Shown here piece after piece: positions 36,490 through 48,599 of a stretch of 64,000 nt of DNA (within the stretch, counting starts at the first letter, position 1; each line of letters starts with the position of its first letter). The stretch is from Larimichthys crocea (Eukaryota > Chordata > Actinopteri > Sciaenidae): NCBI RefSeq assembly GCF_000972845.2, contig NC_040032.1, positions 13,090,002 to 13,154,001 of the forward strand. The letters run 5' to 3'. Below the pieces are notes generated by a model. It did not search any database. It saw only the letters and a program-made list of their open reading frames with translations, and was not told the origin of the DNA. A program made the translations under genes and the position numbers.

Positions 36490-37589
36490 GGATCTGATAG
36501 CAGTTCAGGCTTCTTCAGCACAACAGAGAAAATGACACTGTATAAACCATTCTGTTTCAATTTAATGATACATTAACTTAAACAAGAATTTTATTAGGGT
36601 CTATTAAAATGCTATACGCCATGACTGGTATTTGAAACTCAAGGAGGATGTTGAGTTTATGAAATAAAAGCTCATATAATTCAAATGGCCTTTTTTGTAC
36701 CCTCTAAAACCATTTCAAATAAAAAAAAACACAAGATATTTCCCCTAAGGGCTGTTCTGCCAGCTTCAAGTCTAATAAAATCGTGCCACTTTATCAATAA
36801 GGAGGTATAAGGGAGGTGCAGAGCTGAAATGGATTCGTGTGGACAGGCCATCAGGGCTATAGATAAGTCTCCACAAAGTGTTTAAAAGACCTGAGAAATG
36901 CTTTCTGGTGTTATCTGGGAGGAGGGGGTAGCCAGGGCCTATTGAATGTGATGGGCTCTGGCAGAAAATCAGTGGTCACTGAGCCACTAAAGCAAGCCCC
37001 CCCCCACCCAACCTCCCTCGCTGATAATGGAATACAATACAAAACAAAAGCTGCTCTATAAAATCTGAATTGGACCAATTTTGTTGCTCCGTCTAGGGTT
37101 CTGCCGTGCCTGTCTACAGGTATCTTGTGCATGGGAGCCTGCACAAGCAAGGGAATGAACCACTTGGTATCAATATTGAAATTCACTGCCACGGCTGTTT
37201 AGGCAATAAATGAACATGAGCAGACTGGCTAAAGCATCCATTCTCAGAGCGCCAGCACAAAACAAATTGCCCAAGAGTGGGTCTATAACGTATAGCACCT
37301 TTCGGATACATCACATTAATAATAAACTTGCCCCTTTGAAATCACTACAACTGCTCCTCAGTATTGTGCAGCACAGTTTAAGTGATTCAGTGTTGTACCA
37401 TCTGTCAGAAGCATCACTTGGTTAGGGTCACTGCAGTGTGTGAAGTAAAAGACTGCCCGTTAAAAAACCATTACCACCTTTTCCATTTCTCACTCGCGTT
37501 AGTTTTTCCTTCATTCGAAACAGTAACCTGAAAAATACAAACCTCCCGTGTCAGTTGGTCTCAGGTGTCTCATAACTAAAGAACCTGAT
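36490..37589. other. Non-coding stretch
   Basis: No gene recognised. A run of nine C lies at about 36997-37005. Frames at 36911-37192 (minus) and 37210-37425 (plus) lack domains. Confidence 0.45.
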
Positions 37590-37845
37590 TAAGCGTCGGC
37601 CCCTGTGAGACTGTAAGCTGCGATTTGGTCTTTTGCACTAAGCTGACTGAGAGTCGATATGTGGAAACGCTCCGTTTTGTCCGCGGGAACAGCAGGTGAA
37701 GCCCCAAAGAGATTCCAGGTGGGGCTGCAGCACCCAGGGGGCCTCGCCATCTGCCGCACCGATCTGCATCTTACAGGATGTGCCTCTGCCCGTCGCCTGT
37801 TGACACGCTGGATGTCAGCGGTTGGGTCATAAAAACGCATCAAGG
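37590..37845 (-). other. GC-richer block, weak exon candidate
   Basis: This block has more CpG than its flanks and an 84-codon minus-strand frame. On the minus strand a strong donor-like CCT|GTAAGATG lies near 37771-37778, so a coding part of about 25 codons could end there. The conceptual peptide is Arg-rich and I do not recognise it. No convincing acceptor was seen. A regulatory element is at least as likely. Confidence 0.12.
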
Positions 37846-39319
37846 TTGGCTGAATGCTCTTCCATCACAATAGCTGTCATCATTACTGTTTGTGAGAGCT
37901 CTTGTGCTGTTTTTTACTGCGTGTTCGGTTATTGTAAAAAAAAAAAAGCATGCCCTATAGGAGTGAGCTGCATTAGAACACTTTAAAGAGCATAATATTC
38001 AAAGGTTTAATGAAGCGATGCACTGTACTTCCTAGAGGGCTGTGTGAAATTCTTTGTTAGAAAATAAAGAGAGCACTGAGACTCGACTGATTATTATTTT
38101 TAACCCAGGGCTCAGTATTAAAAGAAAGCACAAAAAATGTTTTTTGGTAACAGCTCAGCCAGAAATGAGAGCACTTTCATGAGAGTTGGGGGTGTAGAGG
38201 TACAGTGGAAAATTAAAGAGCCAACAAAACATTGCTTTTGTCTGAGATTACAAGGAGTCTACGGCTGCTTGTAATGTCTGATATGATTTGTTCCCGAATG
38301 TAATCACCACAAAAACCATGTGCACAAATGAAAAAAGCATGTTGTACAATTCTTATCTAATATGCTTTGTTATTCCTCATAAACATAACAAACATGTTGA
38401 AGAAATTCTGTGCAGCTTGTTTTCCAATGTACTTCTTTACCTCTGTGTGTACCTCCAGCATATAAAAAGACCCTCAGACAAATGTAATGTCTAACAACAA
38501 TATTAAAAAAAGCCCTGCAGTATTCTTCCCCTATCACTGCACCGTTTCTCTAAAAGATCAAACTTGCACAACGAAGACTCTTAGCTATCAGGACACGGGG
38601 TGATTTTCTTGCCATATGGATTTACTTTGTGTTCTACAACTGTTCACTCAACTTTGAAATTAAAAACCTAAATTATACCACAGATAGTTTTTGTGCAAGC
38701 CATCTGTTCTGGCTAATCCTGCTTATAAAACTCAAAGAGCACTTTACAAACTGCATTGCTAACATTAGTGACCAATATACTTTTATTTAATTTTATTTTT
38801 TTAACTTTGCTCTGTTTTACATCTGTGTACGTTTTAGTCAGTAAACATGTGTTAATAATCATGTTTAAGCTTTAAAAGCCACAATTCACTCAAGTATTTC
38901 CCCTTGGATAAACACGTTCACAAATTCATGATATGGATTCATCCATAGCATGAATTTGTCAATGTGTTTCATATTATTTCACGATGAAAAAGACATCTTG
39001 ACTGGGGAGTCTCCATAATAAGCCTTGGCGTTCCTCTCAGTATTGTATTTGCTGTCATAAAACATCAGGGAAAGGGACTTGTTCCCAGGCAGAGCTCCAT
39101 AATCCAAACTAATGAGCTATGACTTTGGCACCATTGAAGCACAGTGAAAGGGCCTTTGCTAGCGGAGTCCTGATATGGAACCAACATGTCAGCCTGACTG
39201 CTCATCTGTGGCTGCCTCTGACTGCTGCCACTGGATCTGAGAGGCATCGGCCCATTTGACTTTAAAGATTTCTTATTACAGTTGAGGAGAACTGTTAAGA
39301 TGGAAGGCTGGAGAGAAAA
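37846..39319. other. Non-coding stretch
   Basis: No gene recognised. A 149-codon minus-strand frame (39065-39514) runs through a GA/CT microsatellite, which supplies its run of Ser-Leu, so I do not call it a gene. A run of A lies at 37937-37947. Confidence 0.45.
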
Positions 39320-39337
39320 AAGAGAGAGAGAGAGAGA
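39320..39337. repeat. (AG)8 microsatellite
   Basis: AG run of about eight units within the purine-rich tract 39311-39340. Confidence 0.93.
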
Positions 39338-40244
39338 CAGATAAATCCAGTCAATATGGATTTCTCTGTAGCTCATGGGAGCTTTCTTTTTAAGCCAGGG
39401 AGGTCCACTGAATAAAAACATAATGTCAGAGAAACAGTCTTTAATGTCAGAGACAGGAATACACAAGCAGAAACAGATTCTAAAATGAAACACATTGCAA
39501 ATAGCCCATGTCATTGCACAACATTATACAAGCTAATAAAACTGCATGAAATATAATGAGATGCAGTCAGATAAATACAGTGAGAAGGGAAAATACTCTA
39601 TAATTAACTTAACTGGATCCTAAAAGGGGATCTACCTTATAGTTAAACCATCTTTGTGTACTGTAAAACATAGATGATGTAAACAGAATAAAGCCTTACA
39701 AGAGATTTTGGTAGAAACTCAAAAACCAATCAGCTCTTGCCCAGAGCATCAACACTCATGCAAACAGAATCCAGCATGAAAATGACTATGCAATTGCAAA
39801 TAAGCATAAAGGCATCCCCCAGTGTGCAGCAGACAACAATGCACTAACAATGGATCAAAACCCCTGAGAAAATAAAAAGGCACTGCCATGAAAAGCAAAA
39901 GGTTGTTACAAGGAAGGAAGGCCAAATGCTATCTCTTTGTATTTTATTTCTTATTACCCAAAGGAATGCGACAAAAGAGATGACCCAGTGGTGCATATAA
40001 AATTCAAAGCCTGCTTCTCGCAGAGTGCATATTCCGAGCCGAGGCATGTTCCTGTGGCCCTTTCAGCATTTTAATAAGTAGACTCAGAGGGACATGTAGA
40101 TGGGAATGAGAGGAGGTGAAGAGGTGAGGTGGTGAAAGGGCCATGGGTGACTCTTATCTAAATAGAGACGTATAAATATGTGCTGTATAGAGCGCTCGAT
40201 CAAACCTTTAACTTCTTCAAATAGCAAGGCTGCATGTCTGTGAC
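39338..40244. other. Non-coding stretch
   Basis: No gene or mobile element recognised. The last 200 bases are purine-rich (AGAGGAGGTGAAGAGGTGAG near 40109). Confidence 0.45.
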
Positions 40245-40313
40245 CCGCCTTTACAGCTGGGAATATCTTGATCAGTCAGGATGCACCGAAGATATTCCCA
40301 GATGTAAAGGGGG
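40245..40313. repeat. Near-perfect inverted repeat (hairpin), 25-bp arms
   Basis: Left arm 40245-40269 ends CTGGGAATATCTT. Right arm 40289-40313 begins AAGATATTCCCAG. The arms pair at 23 of 25 positions around a 19-base loop. As RNA this would form a 69-nt stem-loop of a size compatible with a microRNA precursor, but I recognise no known microRNA in either arm and the sequence cannot show transcription. It could also be a tiny fold-back remnant of a DNA transposon or an extruding DNA palindrome. Confidence 0.9.
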
Positions 40314-42688
40314 TGAGACTGTATCTTTCAGTTAAAGTGGATGACAGCATAACTAGACAAACAGAATAATTACAAACTTGTCAAAATGGAGAACACAAAA
40401 GTTCAGGCATTGCTGTCAGTTTATAGAACATGATGGTGGAGTAATGCTTAATTACTGCTTCAAGGCTGAAATGAAACAGAAATTGGATTCTGATGTGGTA
40501 TACGTGTAAGTATTATAGGGCTGAGAAAATGTAAATGAAAACTGACTAAAATCACAGCTGGAAAATGGATCTCAGAGTATAAATGGGAGTTAACTGACAA
40601 ACATTGACTGAAGTATTGAGTGCAGGCAGGAAACAGGATGAGTTAAATGAGCGCAGCTGACAAAGAAAGACAGAACTTTTTCCCTCTGCGACATGATGCA
40701 TCTGAAGATATTTACTTATCTGCAGGGGCTCAAAGTTTTGCAGGGTATTTACTATGACTGCAGGTGTATATATTAGTTTAGATGCATTTCATCTGATCTA
40801 TATATGTGTTGCAGATGAGTAAGATCTGACTCCAGACAATTTTGACATCTTGTCTTGCACGTCTGGAAAAATAATGGAATGCAACGGGAAATGTTTTCTG
40901 CTGCTGAACTTGGAATGCTGGTTGAGGAGATGGTAGGTTATGTCACTGTCGGAGACACCCCTTTGACTAGAATACTTCTGCAAATACATAAGAATGACAG
41001 AACAACCAACTTAATACACTTTTCTCGCTCCTTCACTAACATCGCACTATAAGCCATTACAAGTCAGAGAGATGAGGGGGCAAAGTAAACAGCAAAGTAA
41101 AGCTATGGCACAAAAAAATAACAGCTTGTTGCATTGCAATGTCTCATGTAGTGGTCCCGTGAAGTAATTTTGTAATGTCTCTTATAATTCACATTTTTGA
41201 CTTGGCTAGTTTCTCACTCTCCAGGTGTATCGGATAAATCAGTGCCTCAGACATTACACCTGCTTTTCCAAGAACTTAGATTTCAGAAGTAATGTCTGCT
41301 GTGATAAACGCGGTGCAGAGGTGATTTGTATGAATTTCCTTCCCATCATCCCATATGTAGTTCTCAACAGGAACGCCTTTAAATGCATATTGCATGAGAC
41401 CCAAAAGTTTTCTTCTTCCATTTTATTGATTTCTATGAAAGGATATCTGTGTATGAATGCAGAATCTGTAGCCAAAGTGCAGGATTTTGGCAACAGTTAA
41501 TTTCCGTTAGCAGTCCGGGTCATATTGACCTTGTTGCGTTTGAGCAGGAGCTGCAACAGCCGAAATGCAAGCCATCGGATATTGTCTGATGACAATTTAG
41601 CTTTTTCATTAGCTTTGTGAAAGTTTATCTGCGTTTAAAATCAGATATCTGTTTATAGAGATTAATAGAAATGCGTCTTTCCTGTCTTTCTCGCATATCG
41701 AGTTGCTAATTGGACTGCAGAGGAAGTCTTGGCTCAGATATACGTTATCCGTTTTTCAGACCCGGTGGCTGCACCAGAAGCCCAGAAAACAGTGGCTGTT
41801 GCCCCCAGAGGTTAAATCGCCGTCATATGATAGCCGATGGGTTTTGAGATTGACTGGTGCAAAATCTTTCTGTGGTCCTTTAGTAAACAAGGAAAACACA
41901 ATATGACTGTTTAGTACTTAAATCCTTTTGCCCATTGACAGTGACAAAGAATTTGGGTGTAGAGGGGATGAAATAAATATTCCACGCTAAATTTGAACCA
42001 GGGATGTTGAGCTGCCAGGACACCAATACTTATCTTAATGAGCTTCTTGTCAGTGTGTAGAGAGAGGCAGGAAATACAGCACTGGTGCTTCAGGCTCTGA
42101 TCATATCATTGCCCACTCTGCCATCTGGGGAATGTTTACAGACAAGATATGACACAGAGAGTGGATGATTTCAGAGTTTAGTATGCTGGTAATATGGTTC
42201 AAACTCAAATGGATATACACCTTAAAATACATCTAAACTTAAACGCAATAAATGTATTCCGCACCATGGTATCATTGTACAAAGCTAGAGATATTAAAAA
42301 GGCTATGAGTCTTGGAGGAGAATGCAGCCGTGCGGTAAAGATGAAGAGCCGACAGGTTCAGGTTCTTTGCACCACGCCCTGAGGCCATTAACATCCATTT
42401 CAGATATGAATGTCTTATTAAGAGGCAGCGTGAGACATTTCATGCAATTAAGATAGCTATTGAGATGGTGTGTTAATATTTGAATAGACCTGCGCCCATA
42501 CACACTCTCCTAATGATTTGCAGTGCACTGTGAGCCTCCAATAACCTTGAAATGATGTACATTCTTTTTAATGTTGTCACACGCAATCACCTCTGACAGC
42601 AGCACCCCCTGGCAAATGAGTGGTCACCGGTAATGTTCTGGCTTTTTTTACAGCATTTGATAACTGAAACTATTTTGGAATGAGTTGC
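40314..42688. other. Non-coding stretch
   Basis: No gene recognised. Frames at 40798-41052 and 41225-41500 overlap on opposite strands, the sign of chance frames. The part 41500-41700 is of higher complexity (CATCGGATATTGTCTGATGA near 41574) and may be regulatory. Confidence 0.45.
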
Positions 42689-42730
42689 ACAGCAGCGGTG
42701 CCAAAAGACTATTTTGGCACCGCTTGCTGT
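42689..42730. repeat. Tight hairpin, 18/19-bp arms and 5-base loop
   Basis: ACAGCAGCGGTGCCAAAA (42689-42706) pairs with the 19 bases from 42712 to 42730 with a single bulged base, leaving the loop GACTA. The stem is GC-rich compared with its surroundings and would be very stable as DNA or RNA. The loop is short for a typical microRNA precursor. No terminator, tRNA or other known RNA was recognised. Confidence 0.92.
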
Positions 42731-44250
42731 TCATTCAGTACACGCTCCAAAAGGGAGGCGGTGAAACCAAAGGGTTGCCGGGGATAGCAGCCCACGTTGC
42801 ATAAACATTTTCTCCTTAAGTGAAATATCACTTAAACATTATTGAGTTGGGCACTAAAGGATATGAGGAGCTTGTTACACGCAAGCATAACTAATGTGAC
42901 GGCAAAGACCTTAAGCACCATCCCCATTAAGACTTAACAACATCTGTGGCTGAGCATATGTCCTCCAACTTTCCCAGTTGATCTCAATAATGTATACAGA
43001 GCTGCACAAGCATTTACATAAAACCCGTGTAGGATCAGGTAAAATAGCTGGTGGGCAGTCACAGGCTCTACCTTGTCTCCCTGCTTATGAATATTAATCA
43101 CCGCATCATCACCAGAGCTGTGCTTTCCCTAATAGGGATGGCCATTCTTATTGGAAGACTATGGGATCAAAATAGCACATGCTACAGACTTTCTGTGACC
43201 TTGGCGAATTAACATGCAGAGAGAGCAGGGGGCACTGTGTTATGAAAATGAAAATCTTCCCTGTGTTTTCAGCCAATGCAAGACTGAGCATGCCGGCTGA
43301 AAGGAGAGTGTGCATTTTATTCAGTAGATATTCCTGAGAGATGAAGGCAAATTCTAACTGATGAATATGCAATGTGCAGTTTATGGTAAATCTTTGGGGC
43401 GGCAACACATGGGAGAATCTGAGAGGGACTACAAGTCATGCATTCTGTATGTCTGACAGAGGAATTGTTATGAAACAGGAGTCAATTAAGTTGACTCTGA
43501 AAGGCAAGAAGCCAGTCTTGCAATGTAATATAAATGGTAGAGAGTCACCCTCTGTTCCTGGACTAAGCGCTCACTTTGTTCACATCATCCAGCATGTTCC
43601 ATATCACTGACCACATCTACTGCACTGTGAATAATGGGATGTGTGCATCTACAAACATAACACATATGTTTAATTGTTTGAGAATTCTAATGCTTTGCTG
43701 TTCTAAATGACTCTAGATTGGATCTTTTAAATATAAAACAGTAAAGTATTCCATACAGTACACTTTATTGTTAGAACAACACACTGATGAGCAATGCTTT
43801 GTGAAGTTATGCTTCGCTACAGTTCATTAAAAAGCCATCTGCTGGGACCATGTGGAATAACTACAGTTAATTTGAGGGATGACACTTAATTTTAACAGTC
43901 TCGGCGCCCCACCTTAGATGTCTTTTTATCAGAGCTCGCTGAATTTGCAACTGTTCAGAAGCTCAAAACCAAACTCTAATTAGTTTGCTCAAAGAACACA
44001 CATACCTCTATAAATATGCGTGGTTAGGAGACTGACAAGACAACTGCCATAACATTCTGTTCTCAAACAGACCAAATTATCAGAATGTAGACATACACTC
44101 GATGTCTGTTAGATAAGTTCAAAGCCTCCTTTGATTCTAGTTAGACAGCAAAACAAGGTGAAGGTAGTCGAATGTCGGGCACAAGAGAAGAATAAGAAGA
44201 GTTCTGACTTTCGTCTGAGATAAATTACCAATAGCTAGTTTTGCAAATTA
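42731..44250. other. Non-coding stretch with candidate regulatory block
   Basis: No gene recognised. About 43060-43450 is unique and holds TTATGAATATTAATCACC and CCTAATAGGG. It may be regulatory, but there is no direct proof. Confidence 0.4.
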
Positions 44251-44533
44251 TTAAAAGTTCCCTGTAGGTGGACAAATATTTTCAAAAGGAAAGCAGAAAG
44301 AGCAAGATTTGCCAATTTAGTTGAACTTACACTAATAGACCATGAGCTACTGCTACTCTAGTCTTACTGTAGAAACATGGCAGTGCACCATGGCAGACTC
44401 CATGGATATAAAAGGCTCATTCAAAAGGTGATTCTACACTAATGAAAACATTAGGATGCAGATCATATTCCATTTGTGCCAGATTGTGTAAATAGAGCTC
44501 CATCAATCCTTAAATCCATAAATGGACCTTTAA
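44251..44533 (+). mobile_element. Older copy of the AAAGGTCCAGTGTGT MITE
   Basis: The interior words CTGTAGAAACATGGCAGTGC, CATGGCAGACTCCATGG, GATATAAAAGGCTCATTC, ACACTAATGAAAACAT and ATATTCCATTTGTGCCAGAT match the same family as 28471-28724, in the same orientation. The right end AATGGACCTTTA is a worn terminal repeat. The left end TTAAAAGTTCCCTGTAGG is more diverged. No frame is present. It retains the long form of the right half that the copy at 28471 lacks. Confidence 0.8.
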
Positions 44534-46280
44534 TCTAGGGGGAAATAAGAAGTATCAATACCAACATCATAGTATAAAAATATTCCAGCAATATTCAACA
44601 TTTGAAAGTACAGGCAGCAAACTGCACAAGTATCAACACTAAAATAAGTCATTATGCAGTATGAACTCCTTCACTGCAATTCAGTGTTGGAGGTTATTCA
44701 AGTATAGTTAATTAATAATAGTTAACTTAATTATTTATTCAAAATAAAACTCTTTCTTCCAGATCCGAGAATACTTACTCACCAAATTTTTCTTTTTCTC
44801 TCTGATCAACAACTATAGTTGTTAATTCAATGAGCAAAAAGCCAGAGACGAGTGTAAACCTGGGACTGACTTTTAGTCGCTGGCGAGAGCTTCGTCAAAC
44901 AAAAACCTTAGACAGACGCCGTGCTGGGCTTCTTGCCGTTTGACTAATATTTAGCTGGCGTGTACGTCTTTCGATGCAGTTAATATTTGAGCCCTGATTT
45001 TGAAAGTATAATACAAATATGTGAATAGGTCTTTTTCACAAAAAGACCTTCTGACATAACCGTAGGAAAGGCGCAGGTGTAAATGGTTAAATTAATGATG
45101 GGTGAATTTCATTGAGCTGCTCCAGTTTTTTGCTTTAGTAGCACCTGGGCTTTTTCATTATGTGAAAAATTGCTTTACCTTTCAGCACCGAATTAGAGCC
45201 AAAGCTTGAAGCCAGTATACTAAAAATGAGCACTGTTAAATCTATAATATATAATGTGGAATTACTGTGGAAAACTATAAGCTATTCAAATCAATATGCA
45301 CTACAAAATAAACAAGGCTCACAAAGATTTATTAAGTCTAGGCGAAAGCATTGGCAACAAGCATTTTACGACTGCATATACAAAGATTTCCCCCAATATA
45401 TCTCTGGTCATTGCTCTGCTATTAAGATATTATTCATCTTGCTGTGTATTTGCTAATTTGAGTAAGTGTGTGATCCACTTCTGAATGAGGTATTGTAGGC
45501 AGGAGCAGTAATTAAAAAAAACTAAAAAAGATGAACAAACAAACAGCCGTGATGGGATCATAAATATTTTCAGGCCCATTTCGGCATGCTAATTTCCGCT
45601 GGGATCACATTTCAATTTTATCACTCCATTTCATTTCCTACCTTCACCCCCCTCCCTCTCCCTCCTCAGCAGGATGTAGTGTCATTTCTGTGGAGTGTTT
45701 CTTTACCTGTGGCAATCTGTTTCACGGTGCTGAGATTACAGGGAGGCCTAATTAAAGCTGTTGTTATATTTATAGAATTAGTGGGGTATTAATTGGAGCA
45801 GAACAAGCCGAAAGAATGTGAGGCAGGCGGACAGACGTGGGAGAGTAAACACTTTTATCAGACTGCACTTTTATCTGTAGACTCGGGAGTGCCAACTGCA
45901 TTCATAAGCCACGCTGATCCATCGCACTTCAATGTCTCTCATGAGATACAACAAATAGCAGAATGGGAACTACTAGCAGTGTGTCTGGGACGGTGTCTTC
46001 TGTGTGCATTTCAATATTGAATACATCACAATGGGTAGAAAAAGTGGCTTAATCTAGGAGCTCTTACAAATGTGCCCAAAACGATGCAGCCTATTCTTAC
46101 CAAAACTGGAACAGCAGGTGTAACCATTGTCATCTTTATCCTACCACAGTCCATTCCTCACTGCCCACTTTGGCCACAGAAGGGAACTCGCAATCACAGT
46201 TGCTGCTGAACTATAACTTATACAACTTTGACTATGGCTGCTTAATCATAGGAAAAATGATTATTTTCGTCAATATTAAG
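44534..46280. other. Non-coding stretch, candidate regulatory part
   Basis: No gene recognised. AACAACTATAGTTGTT (44808-44823) is a perfect 16-base palindrome. From about 45550 to 46020 the sequence is unique and enhancer-like (GGGATCATAAATATTTTC, GCATGCTAATTTCCGC). Confidence 0.4.
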
Positions 46281-46402
46281 ATCAATTAAATTTTATTTGT
46301 AGAACGCCAAATCAACAATTCCCACCCTGAACAAGCACTTGACAACAGTGGCAAGGAAAACTTCCTTTAAGATTCAGAAACCTTGAGCAGAGCCTGACTC
46401 AT
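46281..46402 (+). mobile_element. Teleost dispersed repeat with internal deletion
   Basis: The left part AAATTTTATTTGTAGAACGC followed by CAAATCA and the right part CAACAATTCCCACC, CAAGCACTTG, GACAACAGTGGCAAGGAAAA and AACCTTGAGCAGAGCC are hallmarks of a very common fish repeat (non-LTR retrotransposon or SINE related). In typical copies over 50 bases separate the two parts. Here they are joined directly, so the copy has an internal deletion. Class assignment is from memory. Confidence 0.75.
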
Positions 46403-47534
46403 GATTACCAGTTATTTATGATAATTCAATGACTTTGAAAAAAAATCATGTTCATCATTTGTTGTAGCTCTAATGTACAGTAATCTAGAACTATCATGGT
46501 TAATGGCAGGAGAAGGCTTCTAACACTCAAACATGTTCGATTACATTTATTTAGCTTTAATAATTATGATAAGTGCATTTAACTGCAATGACACAACACA
46601 AACCTGACTGCTTCAAGGGCTACAGTACAATACTGTGCAATACAAAAGAAGCTTTTATTGTACTGTATTATAGGAACAATGGGATCACGGAAACAACATC
46701 CACAAGGTAAATACATTTCCATGAAATAGGCAAAAGAAAATGCTAATTAATCCATCCACTAATCTTATGCAAATATTAGCTGGTTGGTGCTTAAAGGTGC
46801 AGACTGCTACACGTTTCCTGATCAGTCAATTCCAGTTCATGGCACGAACAACAAAATGCAACATGCTCGTATGTTCGTATACTGTATGTCAGGCGTCTTT
46901 CAGCTGAAGGACCTTGTGGCTGACAGTTGGAGTACAATCGTTTGACAGTTCCCCTGCAGTAACTCTGACAACTCCCAAGAGATCGCAACCCCCCCAACCC
47001 TGTTGAAGACCCAAGCTGTATGTGTAGTGTATGTGTGCCGTATGTCATCTTTAGTGTAGGCTGAGCATGGAGAAAGTTATAGATTTAAGCCTTAACTAAG
47101 TTTTGTGCTCCATTAACCAACAAAGCAGATCAACGGCAATCACCTTAACACTTACCGTGAAACCAATAAAGCCAGATTGGATTGTGTTTTCCAAAAAGGC
47201 AGTCGAGTGAAAAAACAGCTTTGCTCTCAGAATGCAGCACTTGCATCGATTTTGCGCGGGGGTCACTTCTATCTTGCTATCAGCCAAAGCAGGCCAGAGG
47301 ATCTCAGGCAGACAATGGACCAATACCGGGCCTGATTCTTACTGACAAAAGCCTCTATTGAATTTCTTATCGATATCTGTATCAACCAAAATCATTGCCC
47401 TTCCTCAGTCAAGCACCCATTCTTTATTAATACCTACTTTGGATCGGCACTCCACTCGATAGAGAGGATGGACGCACTTATTACATGTGTTATCTGGTCT
47501 CCATCCTCTGAATCAGACACCACTGGGGGAGAGT
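46403..47534. other. Non-coding stretch
   Basis: No gene or mobile element recognised. Minus frames at 46791-47048 and 47096-47323 have no domains. Confidence 0.45.
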
Positions 47535-47566
47535 GAGGAGGAGGAGGAGGATGGGGAGGAGGAGTG
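47535..47566. repeat. GGA-rich (GAG)n purine tract
   Basis: Imperfect GAGGAG trinucleotide run interrupted by ATG. The purine-rich character continues to about 47612. A 96-codon plus frame crossing it (47487-47777) owes its Glu run to the repeat and is not called. Confidence 0.9.
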
Positions 47567-48599
47567 GAGTTTATTGGCTTTAGCAAGGTCAGAGTGGGAG
47601 AGAGGGGAGGAAAAAGTGCTGGGCCAGCACAATGGGCTTTTATTTTGTTGGGTCAGGCAGTACAGGCGATTAAGCTGTCAGCCAAGAGGGGACACTATTG
47701 ATTTGGTCATGGGTGGTGGGGTGGGGGGCTACACCCCGTGTTGTTTTAATTTATTAGCCAGTAGCACTTTGATTTGATAGTGAGGAGGTGTAGCAGTGCT
47801 ACACAACACAGTGATCGCTACAGTCTATACAAACAAACTACTTCTGTCCTCCTACCAGCTTCCCTTTGGAGTCCTTTCAGTGACAGCCATTGGGCACAGT
47901 CAATGTTTCACTGGCACGCTATATGAGCTGTTTCCATGCAGGTAATTTGATATGACACTCGTTGAATATAATATATCATTTTGACTGCCACAATGGGGCC
48001 ATCTGCACAAGATCTCAATTCATATTGACAGACAGGGGAAATTGAGAAGAATTGAGCCAAGCAACAGGAGTCTGCAGCAGTCTGTAAAAGTGTAATTGGG
48101 TGGGCCGCTCCAAGAGAGAGAGGGGGAATTACAGGGTCGTGGACTCGAACAACCCTAAACCCAGACAGCCGGAGGAGCTGACTTTGTATTTTGCATAGCG
48201 TTTTCATACAGCATCAGTGAGCAGAGCTGCTCCTGTGCATTCACGCGAACTGAAGCTTCCTGATGAAGAGGCAGGCAATAGATTTTACACTTTTAAATTA
48301 TTCATATGATACAAGGTCTCCATCATTTTCTCTGTCGATGTTGAGCTATGAAAACTAATTCTGCAGAAAACATGAATGCACCATGTGGCTCTTCTTCTGA
48401 GTGACTGTATGACTTGGGGTGAAAGGTAGCTACACAATGATGGCGTTTCATCTTCGAACACAAAGCTTAGAAATAAAAAATTAAAAAAAGGCTTATGCTG
48501 ACACTAAAAACATGGCTTTAAAAATGTTTGACTCTGCATCCGTTCTAATTACAACATCTACGAGAGTAAGATAATTTTACCGGAGGTCAAAGATAAGTA
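47567..48599. other. Non-coding stretch
   Basis: No gene recognised. On the minus strand near 48146 a TTCGAGTCC string recalls a tRNA T-loop, but the flanking bases do not form the required stem. Confidence 0.45.

Noticed and set aside
39065..39514. 149-codon minus-strand open frame
   Set aside because: It crosses a GA/CT microsatellite that supplies a Ser-Leu run, and no splice or start context supports it.
42712..42730. Similarity of the right hairpin arm to the start of miR-96-type microRNAs
   Set aside because: Only the TTGGCAC word is shared. The rest of the arm differs and the precursor geometry (5-base loop) does not fit.
48130..48160. tRNA-like T-loop string on the minus strand
   Set aside because: The bases around TTCGAGT do not pair into a five-base T-stem, and no anticodon or acceptor arms are present.
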